The notes: generated by a model from the letters alone, not told the origin. Counted from the first letter of the stretch, positions 1 through 6,493 are shown. The stretch is 19,723 bases of DNA from Pseudaeromonas sp038247115 (GCA_038247115.1 JBBRVG010000080.1:1-19723); one strand, 5' to 3'. Program-made: numbers and translations.

Positions 1-63
1 AAGGGTAGAGCAACCACTCAACAACAGAGCAAAAAGCAGCCAGATAAGACGAGAAGAGGACAT
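1..63 (-). CDS. lolB: Outer-membrane lipoprotein LolB, 5' end only
   Basis: Only the first 21 codons are in the window; the gene continues off the left edge. They read as a lipoprotein signal peptide: a short polar start with one Arg, a hydrophobic core (LIWLLFALLL) and the lipobox LLSGC, with the Cys at residue 18. A GGAG Shine-Dalgarno lies 5 nt before the ATG. LolB receives lipoproteins from LolA and inserts them into the inner face of the outer membrane. The name rests on the lipobox plus the divergent position next to hemA, which is the standard neighbourhood of lolB in gammaproteobacteria. The mature domain is not visible, so another lipoprotein is possible. Confidence 0.75.
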   Translation of the reverse strand, partial: MSSSRLIWLLFALLLSGCSTL

Positions 64-89
64 ATTGACTCCAGGATTGCGAGACGAAC

Positions 90-141
90 AGTATAGGCGC
101 AGCCCCATTGCTTTCAAAGCCTTGCCCTTTTTGCGTAAAAT
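90..141. promoter_or_regulatory. Divergent lolB and hemA promoters sharing the -35 region
   Basis: Leftward (lolB): -35 TTGAAA on the minus strand at 117-112, 16-nt spacer, -10 TATACT at 95-90. This puts the start of transcription about 20 nt before the lolB ATG. Rightward (hemA): -35 TTCAAA at 113-118, 17-nt spacer, -10 TAAAAT at 136-141, giving a leader of about 24 nt. The two -35 boxes overlap by five bases. These are consensus matches only (5/6 and 5/6 for lolB; 4/6 and 5/6 for hemA). Confidence 0.45.
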
Positions 142-171
142 AAGGGCCCCTAAGCCAGAGTTCTTTGCTGC

Positions 172-1428
172 ATGCCGCTTTTCGTGCTCGGTCTCAACCA
201 TAAGACAGCTTCCCTTTCGCTACGAGAGCGACTGGCCTTTGGCCCGGAGAACCTGCCACAGGCGCTGGAGAAATTACGACGACTGGAGGGTGTGCGCGAA
301 GCCTGCATTCTATCGACCTGTAATAGGACCGAGATCTACGCCGAGGTGGATAGCGCGGTTCAGCCGACGCTACCGCAGTGGTGGGCCGAGTTTTGCCGGG
401 TGAGCCGGGGTGAGCTGGATGCCAGTCTGTATCAACATCAGGAAGGTGAGGCGGTTCGCCATCTGATGCGGGTCGCCTGTGGGCTGGATTCCCTGGTCTT
501 GGGGGAGCCGCAGATCCTGGGGCAGCTCAAGCATGCATTTGAACAGGCCCGGCAGAGTGGCTCGTTAAAATCCCTGTTAGGTCGCTTGTTCCAGCGCAGC
601 TTTTCTGTGGCCAAGCGCGTACGATCCGAGACTGATATTGGCGCCAATGGGGTGTCAGTTGCCTTTGTGGCGATTACCCTGGCCAAGCAGATCTTTGCCG
701 ATCTCAGCCAGACCCGGGTGCTGTTGATCGGGGCTGGGGAAACGATCGAGTTGGCCGGGCGCCATTTACAAGCCCAACAGGTGTGCCACATGACGGTCGC
801 CAATCGTACCCTGGCGCGCGCCCAAGCCTTGGCCAGTGAATGGCAGGCCGATGTGATCACCCTGGACGAGATACCCTCGGTTTTACCTTTGGTGGATATG
901 GTGGTGACCTCCACCGCTAGCCCTTTGCCGCTGCTGGGTAAAGGCTTGATGGAGCGGGTGCTCAAACAGCGTCGTCACAAGCCTATGCTGCTGATTGATC
1001 TGGCGGTGCCGCGGGATATTGAAGAAGAGGTCGGCACCCTGGCCGATGCCTATCTTTATACGGTCGATGATCTGCAAGGCATAGTGGCCGAGAATCAGTC
1101 CGCCCGGCAACAGGCGGCGAGGCAGGCGGAGCTGCTGATCGGCGACGAAAAAGCCAGTTTCATGGCCTGGTATCAGGGGCTGCCATCGGTCGAGCTGATC
1201 CGTGCCTATCGCCAACAGGCACAGCGGCTTCAGCAGGATGAAGTGCTGCGCGCCCAGCAGTTGCTGGCCCAGGGCCAGGATGCACAACAGGTAATGGTCG
1301 AATTAGCTCATCGCCTGACCAATAAACTTATTCACTCGCCGACCGAGGCTCTGCGCCAGGCCGGTGAGACCGGTGATCGGGAAACGCTGGCAATTCTTAG
1401 CCAGAGTCTCGACCTGGACCACCCATGA
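172..1428 (+). CDS. hemA: Glutamyl-tRNA reductase
   Basis: Reduces glutamyl-tRNA(Glu) with NADPH to glutamate-1-semialdehyde, the first committed step of C5-pathway tetrapyrrole (haem) synthesis in the cytosol. At 418 aa it has the same length as the E. coli enzyme. Visible signatures are GLNHKTA near residue 7, the catalytic region STCNRTE with Cys50, HLMRVACGLDSLVLGEPQILGQ around 98-119, the NADPH-binding GAGETIEL around residue 187, and STASPLP. The C-terminal dimerisation helix (KLTNKLIHSPT type) is present. ATG 172 gives the family's normal N-terminus; the Shine-Dalgarno before it is weak. It is the first gene of a rightward cluster with prfA 48 bp downstream, as in E. coli. Confidence 0.97.
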   Translation: MPLFVLGLNHKTASLSLRERLAFGPENLPQALEKLRRLEGVREACILSTCNRTEIYAEVDSAVQPTLPQWWAEFCRVSRGELDASLYQHQEGEAVRHLMRVACGLDSLVLGEPQILGQLKHAFEQARQSGSLKSLLGRLFQRSFSVAKRVRSETDIGANGVSVAFVAITLAKQIFADLSQTRVLLIGAGETIELAGRHLQAQQVCHMTVANRTLARAQALASEWQADVITLDEIPSVLPLVDMVVTSTASPLPLLGKGLMERVLKQRRHKPMLLIDLAVPRDIEEEVGTLADAYLYTVDDLQGIVAENQSARQQAARQAELLIGDEKASFMAWYQGLPSVELIRAYRQQAQRLQQDEVLRAQQLLAQGQDAQQVMVELAHRLTNKLIHSPTEALRQAGETGDRETLAILSQSLDLDHP

Positions 1429-1476
1429 CCCCCGGTTTCGGGCACCTGTTGCCCAGGCCTCTTTAGCGGAAATAGT

Positions 1477-2565
1477 ATGAAAGAATCGGTGATCAGAAAG
1501 CTTGAAGGCTTGCTGGAACGTTATGAAGAAGTGCAGGCTCTGATGGGGGAGCCGAGTGTAATCAGCGATCAGGAGCGCTTTCGCAACCTGAACAAGGAAT
1601 ATTCCCAGTTGGAGGATGTGGTCAGCGGCTTTCTGCGCTTCCAGCAGGTGAGTGCTGACTTACAGGCGGTCCTCGAGATGCTGGATGGCGAGGATGCTGA
1701 CATGCGCGCCATGGCCCAGGAGGAGCTCTCCGACGCGAAAGCGACTGTGGAGCAGATCGAACAGGAATTACAGATCCTGCTGTTGCCGAAAGATCCTAAG
1801 GATGACAACAACTGCTATCTGGAAATTCGTGCCGGTACCGGTGGCGATGAAGCGGCTATCTTTGCCGGTGATCTGTTCCGGCTCTATTCCCGTTTTGCCG
1901 AACGCAAAGGCTGGCGCTCCGAAATCGTCAATGCCAATGAGGGTGAACACGGCGGCTTCAAGGAAGTGATCGTCAAAGTCGATGGTCAGGGTGTCTATGG
2001 CATCATGAAGTTTGAGTCCGGTGGCCATCGCGTGCAGCGGGTGCCGGAGACCGAATCCCAGGGCCGCATTCATACTTCGGCCTGTACCGTGATGGTGTTG
2101 CCCGAGGTTCCCGAGTCCCAGGCTCCGGAGATCAATCCGGCGGATCTGCGGGTCGATACCTTCCGCGCCTCCGGCGCCGGTGGCCAGCACATCAACAAAA
2201 CGGACTCAGCGGTGCGCTTGACTCACTTGCCCTCCGGTTTAGTGGTGGAGTGTCAGGATGAGCGCTCCCAGCACAAGAACCGGGCCAAGGCGATGGCGGT
2301 ACTGACCGCGCGCCTGGTGCAGCTGGAAGAGGATAAGCGTCGTGCCGAAGAGGCCAATACCCGTCGCAGCCTGCTGAGTACCGGCGATCGCTCGGATCGG
2401 ATCCGCACCTACAACTATCCACAAGGTCGGGTCACCGATCACCGCATCAACCTGACGGTTTATCGCCTGAATGAGGTGATGGAAGGGGATCTGGATACCT
2501 TGGTACAACCCATTTTGCATGAATATCAGGCCGATCAGCTGGCCGCCTTGTCGGACAACTACTGA
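1477..2565 (+). CDS. prfA: Peptide chain release factor 1
   Basis: Recognises UAA and UAG stop codons in the ribosomal A site and triggers hydrolysis of peptidyl-tRNA. It is 362 aa against about 360 in E. coli. The codon-recognition tripeptide reads P-E-T at residues 190-192, so the P-x-T rule of RF1 is kept with Glu in the variable place. The catalytic GGQ lies at 235-237 inside GAGGQHINKTDS. The N-terminal domain is helical and acidic, and the RSDRIRTYNYPQGRVTDHR block is typical of class I factors. The Gln of GGQ is the target of PrmC, encoded next. Its stop overlaps the prmC start in TGATG, suggesting translational coupling. Confidence 0.97.
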   Translation: MKESVIRKLEGLLERYEEVQALMGEPSVISDQERFRNLNKEYSQLEDVVSGFLRFQQVSADLQAVLEMLDGEDADMRAMAQEELSDAKATVEQIEQELQILLLPKDPKDDNNCYLEIRAGTGGDEAAIFAGDLFRLYSRFAERKGWRSEIVNANEGEHGGFKEVIVKVDGQGVYGIMKFESGGHRVQRVPETESQGRIHTSACTVMVLPEVPESQAPEINPADLRVDTFRASGAGGQHINKTDSAVRLTHLPSGLVVECQDERSQHKNRAKAMAVLTARLVQLEEDKRRAEEANTRRSLLSTGDRSDRIRTYNYPQGRVTDHRINLTVYRLNEVMEGDLDTLVQPILHEYQADQLAALSDNY

Positions 2566-3407
2566 TGCAGATTGCCGAGGCGCGTCAGGCCCTGATCGCA
2601 CAGTTCAGCGGCAGCGACTCTCCTGCTGCGGATGCCGATTGTCTGCTCTGTGCCGTGCTGGATTGCAGCCGCACCTGGTTGCGGACCTGGCCTGAGCGAA
2701 CACTCACCGACGAGCAGCACAAGCGCTTGCTGACGCTGGCGGAGCGACGTGCTGCAGGAGAGCCCATCGCTCATCTGCTGGGTGAGCGTGAGTTCTGGTC
2801 GCTGCCGTTACAGGTCTCGGCGGCCACCCTGATACCGCGCCCGGACACCGAAGTGTTGGTTGAACAGGCGTTGGCACTTTTACCCCTGGATGCCAGCGGC
2901 GTGCGGGTGCTGGACTTAGGCACCGGCACCGGTGCCATTGCTTTGGCCTTGAAGTCGGAGCGTCCTGCCCTCGACGTATGGGCTGTGGATCGCATTGCCG
3001 AGGCGTGCGAGCTGGCTCGTGACAATGCCACCCGGTTAGCACTCACTATCGAGGTGCGGCATGGCAGTTGGTTTGAACCCGTCCAGCAGGAGCATTTCAC
3101 GCTGATTGTCTCTAATCCACCCTATATCGATGAGCAAGATCCCCATCTGGGCCAGGGTGATGTGCGCTTTGAACCCCGTTCGGCCCTGGTCGCCGCCAGC
3201 CAAGGGCTTGCCGATTTGCAGCATCTAGTGGCGCAGGCCCCGGACCACTTGTTGCCCGGGGGCTGGTTGCTATTGGAGCACGGTTGGCAGCAGGGGGAGG
3301 CGGTTCGTGCGCTGTTGCAGCAACGGGGATTTCATGCCGTGGCTACCGTGCGGGATTATGGCGATCAGGAGCGAGTGACTCTGGGACAGTGGCAGGGGAT
3401 AGCATGA
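2565..3407 (+). CDS. prmC: Release factor glutamine N5-methyltransferase
   Basis: Methylates the Gln of the GGQ motif in RF1 and RF2 using S-adenosylmethionine, which raises termination efficiency. The 280-aa protein has an N-terminal helical substrate-binding domain, the LIPRPDTEVLVE segment at 90-100, the SAM-binding loop DLGTGTG near residue 117 and the catalytic NPPY at 184-187 (IVSNPPYIDEQ). The ATG overlaps the prfA stop by one base, and its own stop overlaps the next start in ATGA, so the middle of the cluster is probably translationally coupled. Enzyme and substrate are encoded side by side, as in many gammaproteobacteria. Confidence 0.96.
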   Translation: MQIAEARQALIAQFSGSDSPAADADCLLCAVLDCSRTWLRTWPERTLTDEQHKRLLTLAERRAAGEPIAHLLGEREFWSLPLQVSAATLIPRPDTEVLVEQALALLPLDASGVRVLDLGTGTGAIALALKSERPALDVWAVDRIAEACELARDNATRLALTIEVRHGSWFEPVQQEHFTLIVSNPPYIDEQDPHLGQGDVRFEPRSALVAASQGLADLQHLVAQAPDHLLPGGWLLLEHGWQQGEAVRALLQQRGFHAVATVRDYGDQERVTLGQWQGIA

Positions 3408-4210
3408 AAAATGTGACCCCGGAGACTGATTTTGAACAGCTGGATCTGGCGTTGCTGGCACTGATGGTGTCCGAAGATCTGCAAGATGAGCCGATCCTGC
3501 TCACCGGTTTGCAGGCGCTGGCCGAGTTGCGCCAGTATGTGCTGCCCCGAGTGACGGCCAGCAACGAGGCCGAGCGGATCGAGCAGTTGCGGCAGGCTTT
3601 TTTCCAGGAGCTGGGTTTTCATGGTGACTGGGAGAACTTTTTCCAGCCCGAGAATTGTTTGCTGGAGCAAGTGTTACACAAACGCACTGGTATCCCGGTG
3701 ACACTAGGCATCTTGCTGATCCATCTGGCGCAGGCGCTGGTGATCCCGGTGGCCGGTGTCTGCTTTCCCGGTCATTTCATGGTGCGATTGGGCTCGGGTA
3801 AGCAAGCCCGGATGCTGGATCCCTGCAGTGGCGAATTTCTGGATCGGAACCAGCTCGAGCTGCGCTTGCGCGGCAGTCTGGGCGATCTGGCGCGCTTGCA
3901 GGGCAAGCACCTGCAAACGGCTGAGCAGCGGGACATAATGGCACGCCTGCTCAATGTGGCTAAGGGGTCGACCGTGCAGGCGGACCAGACGTTACTGGCA
4001 TTACGCTGTAGCGAGCTCCTTTTGTGTCTCGATCCCGACGATCCCTATGAAGTTCGTGATCGCGGCCTGCTGTATGAACAGTTGGAATGCGATGCCTTGG
4101 CGGCAGATGATCTCTCTTTTTTCATTGAGCAGTGTCCCTCCGATCCGGTGGCCGAATTACTCAAAGAACAGCTGGCGCGCCTCAACACCCGGGCGCCCAC
4201 CCTACATTAG
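3404..4210 (+). CDS. sirB1: SirB1-type transglutaminase-like/TPR protein
   Basis: A 268-aa protein of the SirB1/COG2912 type. It has a transglutaminase-like fold segment (RTGIPVTLGILLIHLAQ near 94-110, then CFPGHFMVRL with Cys120 and His124, then DPCSG) followed by a helical TPR-like end from about 180 to 260. The biochemical role of this family is not established, and it is named only from conservation beside prmC and kdsA. I chose ATG 3404, which overlaps the prmC stop (ATGA). An in-frame start at 3284 exists but would run 120 bp into prmC and add a low-complexity Gly-rich extension. No signal peptide is visible, so it is probably cytosolic. Confidence 0.85.
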   Translation: MKNVTPETDFEQLDLALLALMVSEDLQDEPILLTGLQALAELRQYVLPRVTASNEAERIEQLRQAFFQELGFHGDWENFFQPENCLLEQVLHKRTGIPVTLGILLIHLAQALVIPVAGVCFPGHFMVRLGSGKQARMLDPCSGEFLDRNQLELRLRGSLGDLARLQGKHLQTAEQRDIMARLLNVAKGSTVQADQTLLALRCSELLLCLDPDDPYEVRDRGLLYEQLECDALAADDLSFFIEQCPSDPVAELLKEQLARLNTRAPTLH

Positions 4211-4249
4211 TCATGAGTCGGGCAGTAGCCGGACCTTAGTCGGAGCAAG

Positions 4250-5104
4250 ATGATGCAAAAAGTCGTGAATGTGAATGGGATCGAGATCGCCAACGACAAA
4301 CCCTTCGTGTTATTTGGCGGCATGAATGTGCTGGAGTCTCGTGATCTGGCTATGTCCATGTGCGAGGCCTATGTCGAGGTGACCCAGAAACTGGGTATTC
4401 CATTGATTTTCAAAGCCAGTTGGGACAAAGCCAACCGCTCCTCTGTGCACTCCTATCGTGGGCCTGGGCTTGAAGAAGGCTTGAAGATTTTCCAGGAGTT
4501 GAAGCAGACCTTCGGCGTCTCTCTGATCACCGATGTCCATGAAACCTGGCAGGCAAAACCTGTGTCTGAAGTGGTGGATGTGCTGCAACTGCCGGCGTTT
4601 CTGGCGCGGCAAACCGATCTGGTCGAGGCTCTGGCGCGGACCGGAAATGCCATCAACGTCAAAAAGCCCCAGTTCCTGAGCCCGGGTCAGGTGAAGAATA
4701 TCGTCGAGAAGTTTGCGGAATGCGGCAATGAACGGGTGATCCTGTGCGAACGGGGTGTCAACTTCGGTTATGACAACCTGGTCGTGGACATGCTGGGCTT
4801 TGGGGTCATGAAACAGGCTAGCCAGGGTTCGCCGGTGATCTTTGATGTGACCCATGCCTTGCAGTGCCGGGATCCGCTGGGGGCCGCCTCGGGTGGACGC
4901 CGTGAACAGGTCGTCGAGCTGGCTCGTGCCGGTATGGCTGTGGGGCTGGGGGGCTTGTTTATCGAATCGCATCCTAATCCTGATGCAGCCCGTTGTGATG
5001 GTCCCAGCGCGCTGCCGTTGGCCAAGCTGGAACCTTTCCTGCAGCAGATGAAGGCGATCGATGAGTTGGTGAAAGGATTTGCTGAACTGGATACCCGCTG
5101 CTAA
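4250..5104 (+). CDS. kdsA: 3-deoxy-D-manno-octulosonate 8-phosphate synthase
   Basis: Condenses phosphoenolpyruvate with arabinose 5-phosphate to KDO-8-phosphate, the committed step to the inner-core sugar of lipopolysaccharide. At 284 aa it equals the E. coli length. It shows FVLFGGMNVLESRD near 19-32, KANRSSVHSYRGPG, NVKKPQFLSPGQ, FDVTHALQ and the C-terminal HPNPDAARCDGPSALPL. Asn26 stands where metal-dependent relatives have Cys, so this is the metal-independent class (family knowledge). ATG 4250 and ATG 4253 are both possible; GGAG sits 4 and 7 nt before them. The first matches the E. coli N-terminus. A strong hairpin follows the stop, closing the cluster. Confidence 0.97.
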   Translation: MMQKVVNVNGIEIANDKPFVLFGGMNVLESRDLAMSMCEAYVEVTQKLGIPLIFKASWDKANRSSVHSYRGPGLEEGLKIFQELKQTFGVSLITDVHETWQAKPVSEVVDVLQLPAFLARQTDLVEALARTGNAINVKKPQFLSPGQVKNIVEKFAECGNERVILCERGVNFGYDNLVVDMLGFGVMKQASQGSPVIFDVTHALQCRDPLGAASGGRREQVVELARAGMAVGLGGLFIESHPNPDAARCDGPSALPLAKLEPFLQQMKAIDELVKGFAELDTRC

Positions 5105-5137
5105 TTCGCGGATGTGACTAGCATCTCTAATGAAAAG

Positions 5138-5163
5138 AAGCCCCGGTATGCCGGGGCTTTTTT
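5138..5163. terminator. Rho-independent terminator of kdsA, usable in both directions
   Basis: A 9-bp perfect stem AAGCCCCGG/CCGGGGCTT with a TATG loop is followed by a run of T on the plus strand. Read leftward, the same hairpin is followed by CTTTTC. It can therefore also stop transcripts coming from the small gene at 5264-5371. Confidence 0.9.
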
Positions 5164-5263
5164 ATGGCTCAAGTACTAGGTTTCTTGTACTGCATTTCCG
5201 GTATTGGGATTGTTATGTGGGAGGAAACTCCCTGGACATCCGCATGGGATGAAGGGAGGGGAA

Positions 5264-5371
5264 TTAACGCTCGTAGCGGAAGAAATATTGACGAGTTGCC
5301 GGGGTTGAATAGCGGTCGTCAGTTTCTTTGCTACCGAGCAGTACGGTTACATTCTTGAAGATGTTTTTCAT
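5264..5371 (-). CDS. Small basic peptide, family copy A (35 aa)
   Basis: Unrecognised 35-aa product, paralogous to the genes at 5980-6084 and 6129-6233. It begins MKNIFKNVTVLLGSK and ends PATRQYFFRYER. The first 15 residues would form an amphipathic helix (I4, F5, V8, L11, L12 on one face), while the end is aromatic and Arg-rich; net charge is about +3, with no Cys and no full membrane span. AAGGAG lies 6 nt before this ATG. A second ATG directly upstream (5374) is only 3 nt from it, so the inner start, which matches both paralogues, is preferred. It has its own promoter module upstream and ends toward the kdsA terminator. Third-base differences from copy C in the shared end are silent, which argues for a translated gene. 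Function unknown. Confidence 0.8.
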   Translation of the reverse strand: MKNIFKNVTVLLGSKETDDRYSTPATRQYFFRYER

Positions 5372-5413
5372 CATGAACTCCTTGGTTAACGATTAACTTG
5401 AGCTTGGTAAATT

Positions 5414-5429
5414 TGTGACCCAGCTCACG
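5414..5429. promoter_or_regulatory. CRP-like site, proximal, gene A
   Basis: TGTGACCCAGCTCACG fits the TGTGA-N6-TCACA pattern of CRP family regulators with one mismatch in the arms. It lies 4 bp past the predicted -10 box, a position that usually represses. Binding is inferred. Confidence 0.55.
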
Positions 5430-5481
5430 AATAATCGTAGGGATCTATGGGGCCAGGATCAAGTTAATTTTTTGTTAATCT

Positions 5482-5524
5482 CATTGTTTTTATTATGAAT
5501 TCGTTTTCATAATCGTTGAAAACG
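5482..5524. repeat. 28-bp identical block and overlapping palindrome, copy 1
   Basis: Positions 5482-5509 are identical to 6342-6369. Two palindromes overlap here: CGTTTTCA-N7-TGAAAACG (5502-5524) and ATTATGAA-N6-TTCATAAT (5492-5513). The first recurs in copy 2 and the second is only half kept there. The block lies just upstream of the predicted -35 box, so it may be an operator or an AT-rich UP-like element. Confidence 0.8.
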
Positions 5525-5557
5525 CATTCATTGGGTTTTGTTTGAGGCTGCAAATAT

Positions 5558-5573
5558 TGTGATCTGTGTCACG
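5558..5573. promoter_or_regulatory. CRP-like site, distal, gene A
   Basis: TGTGATCTGTGTCACG matches TGTGA-N6-TCACA with one arm mismatch and has A/T-rich flanks on one side, as good CRP sites do. Its centre is 144 bp from the centre of the proximal site. Confidence 0.6.
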
Positions 5574-5979
5574 TTATGAGTAGCTGCATCATTCGGCGCG
5601 GTAATCTTGGCCGCTAGCGGTACCCACGGAGGATGATTTGTTCTTGGTCGCTCGGCCCGGATACCAGCGAGTGGGCTTCTGAACGTCCAGTTGTTGGTTG
5701 GGATTTCCATCCGGGCTGGTACAACGGGCAAAGAAATCCAAAGAATGCCGATGATGTCGCCGGGATTGGCGTCAATGATCTACGCGGATCATGGATGATA
5801 CAGAATCGATGCGAATCAGGTGTTTTTGGCACAGGCTGGGTGAATGATGAACTGTGGGTCAGCGTTTGACCCTGATCGGGAAATATTGTGCGGAATTTCT
5901 AGGTGTTGTCACCTCGTCGGGCGACCTTGTATCCGTTATCTCTCATCCGCGTCATAGACTGGATGAGGTCGACTTACTA

Positions 5980-6084
5980 TTAGCGAACATACCCGAAGTG
6001 GTATTGACGGGTAGCCGGGGCCAGACGTGGGGCATCGGTCTTGCTGTGTAACCGGTCGGTGACGTTCTTGATGATGTTTTTCAT
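5980..6084 (-). CDS. Small basic peptide, family copy B (34 aa), diverged
   Basis: A 34-aa paralogue of copies A and C, starting MKNIIKNVTDRLHSK and ending PATRQYHFGYVR. About 22 of 34 residues equal copy C, but the C-terminal FFRYER block has become HFGYVR. GAGG sits 8 nt before the chosen ATG; an in-frame ATG at 6090 is only 2 nt from it. The stop is a run of three in-frame stops (TAA TAG TAA). It lies 44 nt downstream of copy C with no promoter module of its own, so it is probably the second gene of a C-B transcript. Function unknown. The altered tail could mean specialisation or the start of decay. Confidence 0.72.
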   Translation of the reverse strand: MKNIIKNVTDRLHSKTDAPRLAPATRQYHFGYVR

Positions 6085-6128
6085 GGTCATATCCTCGTGT
6101 CGCAGATGAAGTGGGTGCTGCCGATTTC

Positions 6129-6233
6129 TTAACGCTCGTAGCGGAAGAAGTATTGGCGAGTTGCCGGAGCCAGACGTTCGGTGTCGGACTTACCGTTCAG
6201 CAGTTCAGAAACGTTCTTCAGAATATTTTTCAT
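6129..6233 (-). CDS. Small basic peptide, family copy C (34 aa)
   Basis: A 34-aa member of the same family, starting MKNILKNVSELLNGK and ending LAPATRQYFFRYER. AGGAG with a 7-nt spacer precedes the single ATG. Residues I4, L5, V8, L11 and L12 would line one face of an N-terminal helix; the last 12 residues are identical to copy A. Against A, the codons in the shared start and end differ mostly at third positions (for example CGT/CGC, TAT/TAC, AAC/AAT, ATC/ATT), the pattern of purifying selection. The gene follows the complete promoter module at 6271-6436. I do not recognise the family. Membrane-surface binding, a regulatory micropeptide or a secreted peptide precursor all fit what is seen. 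Confidence 0.82.
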   Translation of the reverse strand: MKNILKNVSELLNGKSDTERLAPATRQYFFRYER

Positions 6234-6273
6234 GGTGTAGCTCCTAGAGTGAGTGTCTGAGGTTTCACGGTTT

Positions 6274-6289
6274 TGTGACTGCCCTCACA
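6274..6289. promoter_or_regulatory. CRP-like site, proximal, genes C-B
   Basis: TGTGACTGCCCTCACA has perfect TGTGA and TCACA arms with a 6-bp spacer. It lies 4 bp past the predicted -10, about 41 nt before the start codon of copy C. Confidence 0.65.
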
Positions 6290-6341
6290 AATCATGCTAG
6301 TGCGGGTTATTTCGGCAAGCAAGTTAAATTTATGTGAAAAC

Positions 6342-6383
6342 CATTGTTTTTATTATGAATTCGTTTTCAAAACCCTGAAAACG
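6342..6383. repeat. 28-bp identical block and palindrome, copy 2
   Basis: 6342-6369 equals 5482-5509. The palindrome CGTTTTCA-N6-TGAAAACG spans 6362-6383. The spacer differs from copy 1 by one base in length and by sequence, while both arms are conserved exactly, which supports the arms as the functional part. Confidence 0.8.
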
Positions 6384-6417
6384 AATAGCAAGAGAACTCA
6401 AAAGAGTCTTTATTTTA

Positions 6418-6433
6418 TGTGACGCAGCTCACT
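6418..6433. promoter_or_regulatory. CRP-like site, distal, genes C-B
   Basis: TGTGACGCAGCTCACT fits TGTGA-N6-TCACA with one mismatch. Its centre is 144 bp from the proximal site centre, the same distance as in the other module. Confidence 0.55.
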
Positions 6434-6467
6434 AAAACTAACGAAGTGGCTGCTGATTCCGTTTTTT

Positions 6468-6493
6468 AGCTCGTTGATACCGAGTTATTTTTT
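6468..6493 (+). terminator. Possible rightward terminator ahead of the DJ-1 promoter
   Basis: AGCTCG and CGAGTT pair over 6 bp (one G-U) around the loop TTGATAC and are followed by six T. No rightward gene is known upstream, so it may only insulate the next promoter, whose -35 box it touches. Confidence 0.35.

Larger units (their letters stand above)
5411..5576 (-). promoter_or_regulatory. Promoter module of small gene A
   Basis: Reading leftward, it holds a CRP-like palindrome (5573-5558), a CGTTTTCA/TGAAAACG palindrome (5524-5502) and a block identical over 28 bp with the second module (5509-5482). These are followed by -35 TTGATC (5462-5457), a 17-nt spacer, -10 TACGAT (5439-5434) and a second CRP-like palindrome (5429-5414) placed over the expected transcription start. 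The start codon of gene A is about 40 nt further on. Order and spacing repeat almost exactly in the module at 6271-6436. The -35/-10 call rests on consensus likeness (4/6 each) plus conservation between the two modules. Confidence 0.65.
6271..6436 (-). promoter_or_regulatory. Promoter module of small genes C and B
   Basis: This is the second copy of the module at 5411-5576. Reading leftward: CRP-like site (6433-6418), CGTTTTCA/TGAAAACG palindrome (6383-6362), the 28-bp identical block (6369-6342), 16 nt, then AACTTG containing -35 TTGCTT (6322-6317). A 17-nt spacer, -10 TAGCAT (6299-6294) and a second CRP-like site (6289-6274) follow. The distances block to -35, -35 to -10 and -10 to proximal site equal those of the first module. 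Confidence 0.65.

Noticed and set aside
190..192. Glu in the P-x-T tripeptide of release factor 1 (residues 190-192 of the protein)
   Set aside because: The middle residue of the motif is variable in the family; P and T are kept, so no altered stop-codon use is implied.
5219..5232. GGGAG-GAAA-CTCCC hairpin downstream of small gene A
   Set aside because: Short stem and no T-run on either strand. It could be structural, but nothing supports a function; the kdsA terminator is a better end for the transcript.
5633..5869. Plus-strand 78-codon ORF between the micropeptide copies
   Set aside because: GGAGG touches the ATG with no spacing, the product is unusually Trp-rich without a recognisable motif, and there is no promoter.
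5854..6051. Plus-strand 65-codon ORF antisense to copy B
   Set aside because: No ribosome site, and it overlaps a better supported gene on the other strand.
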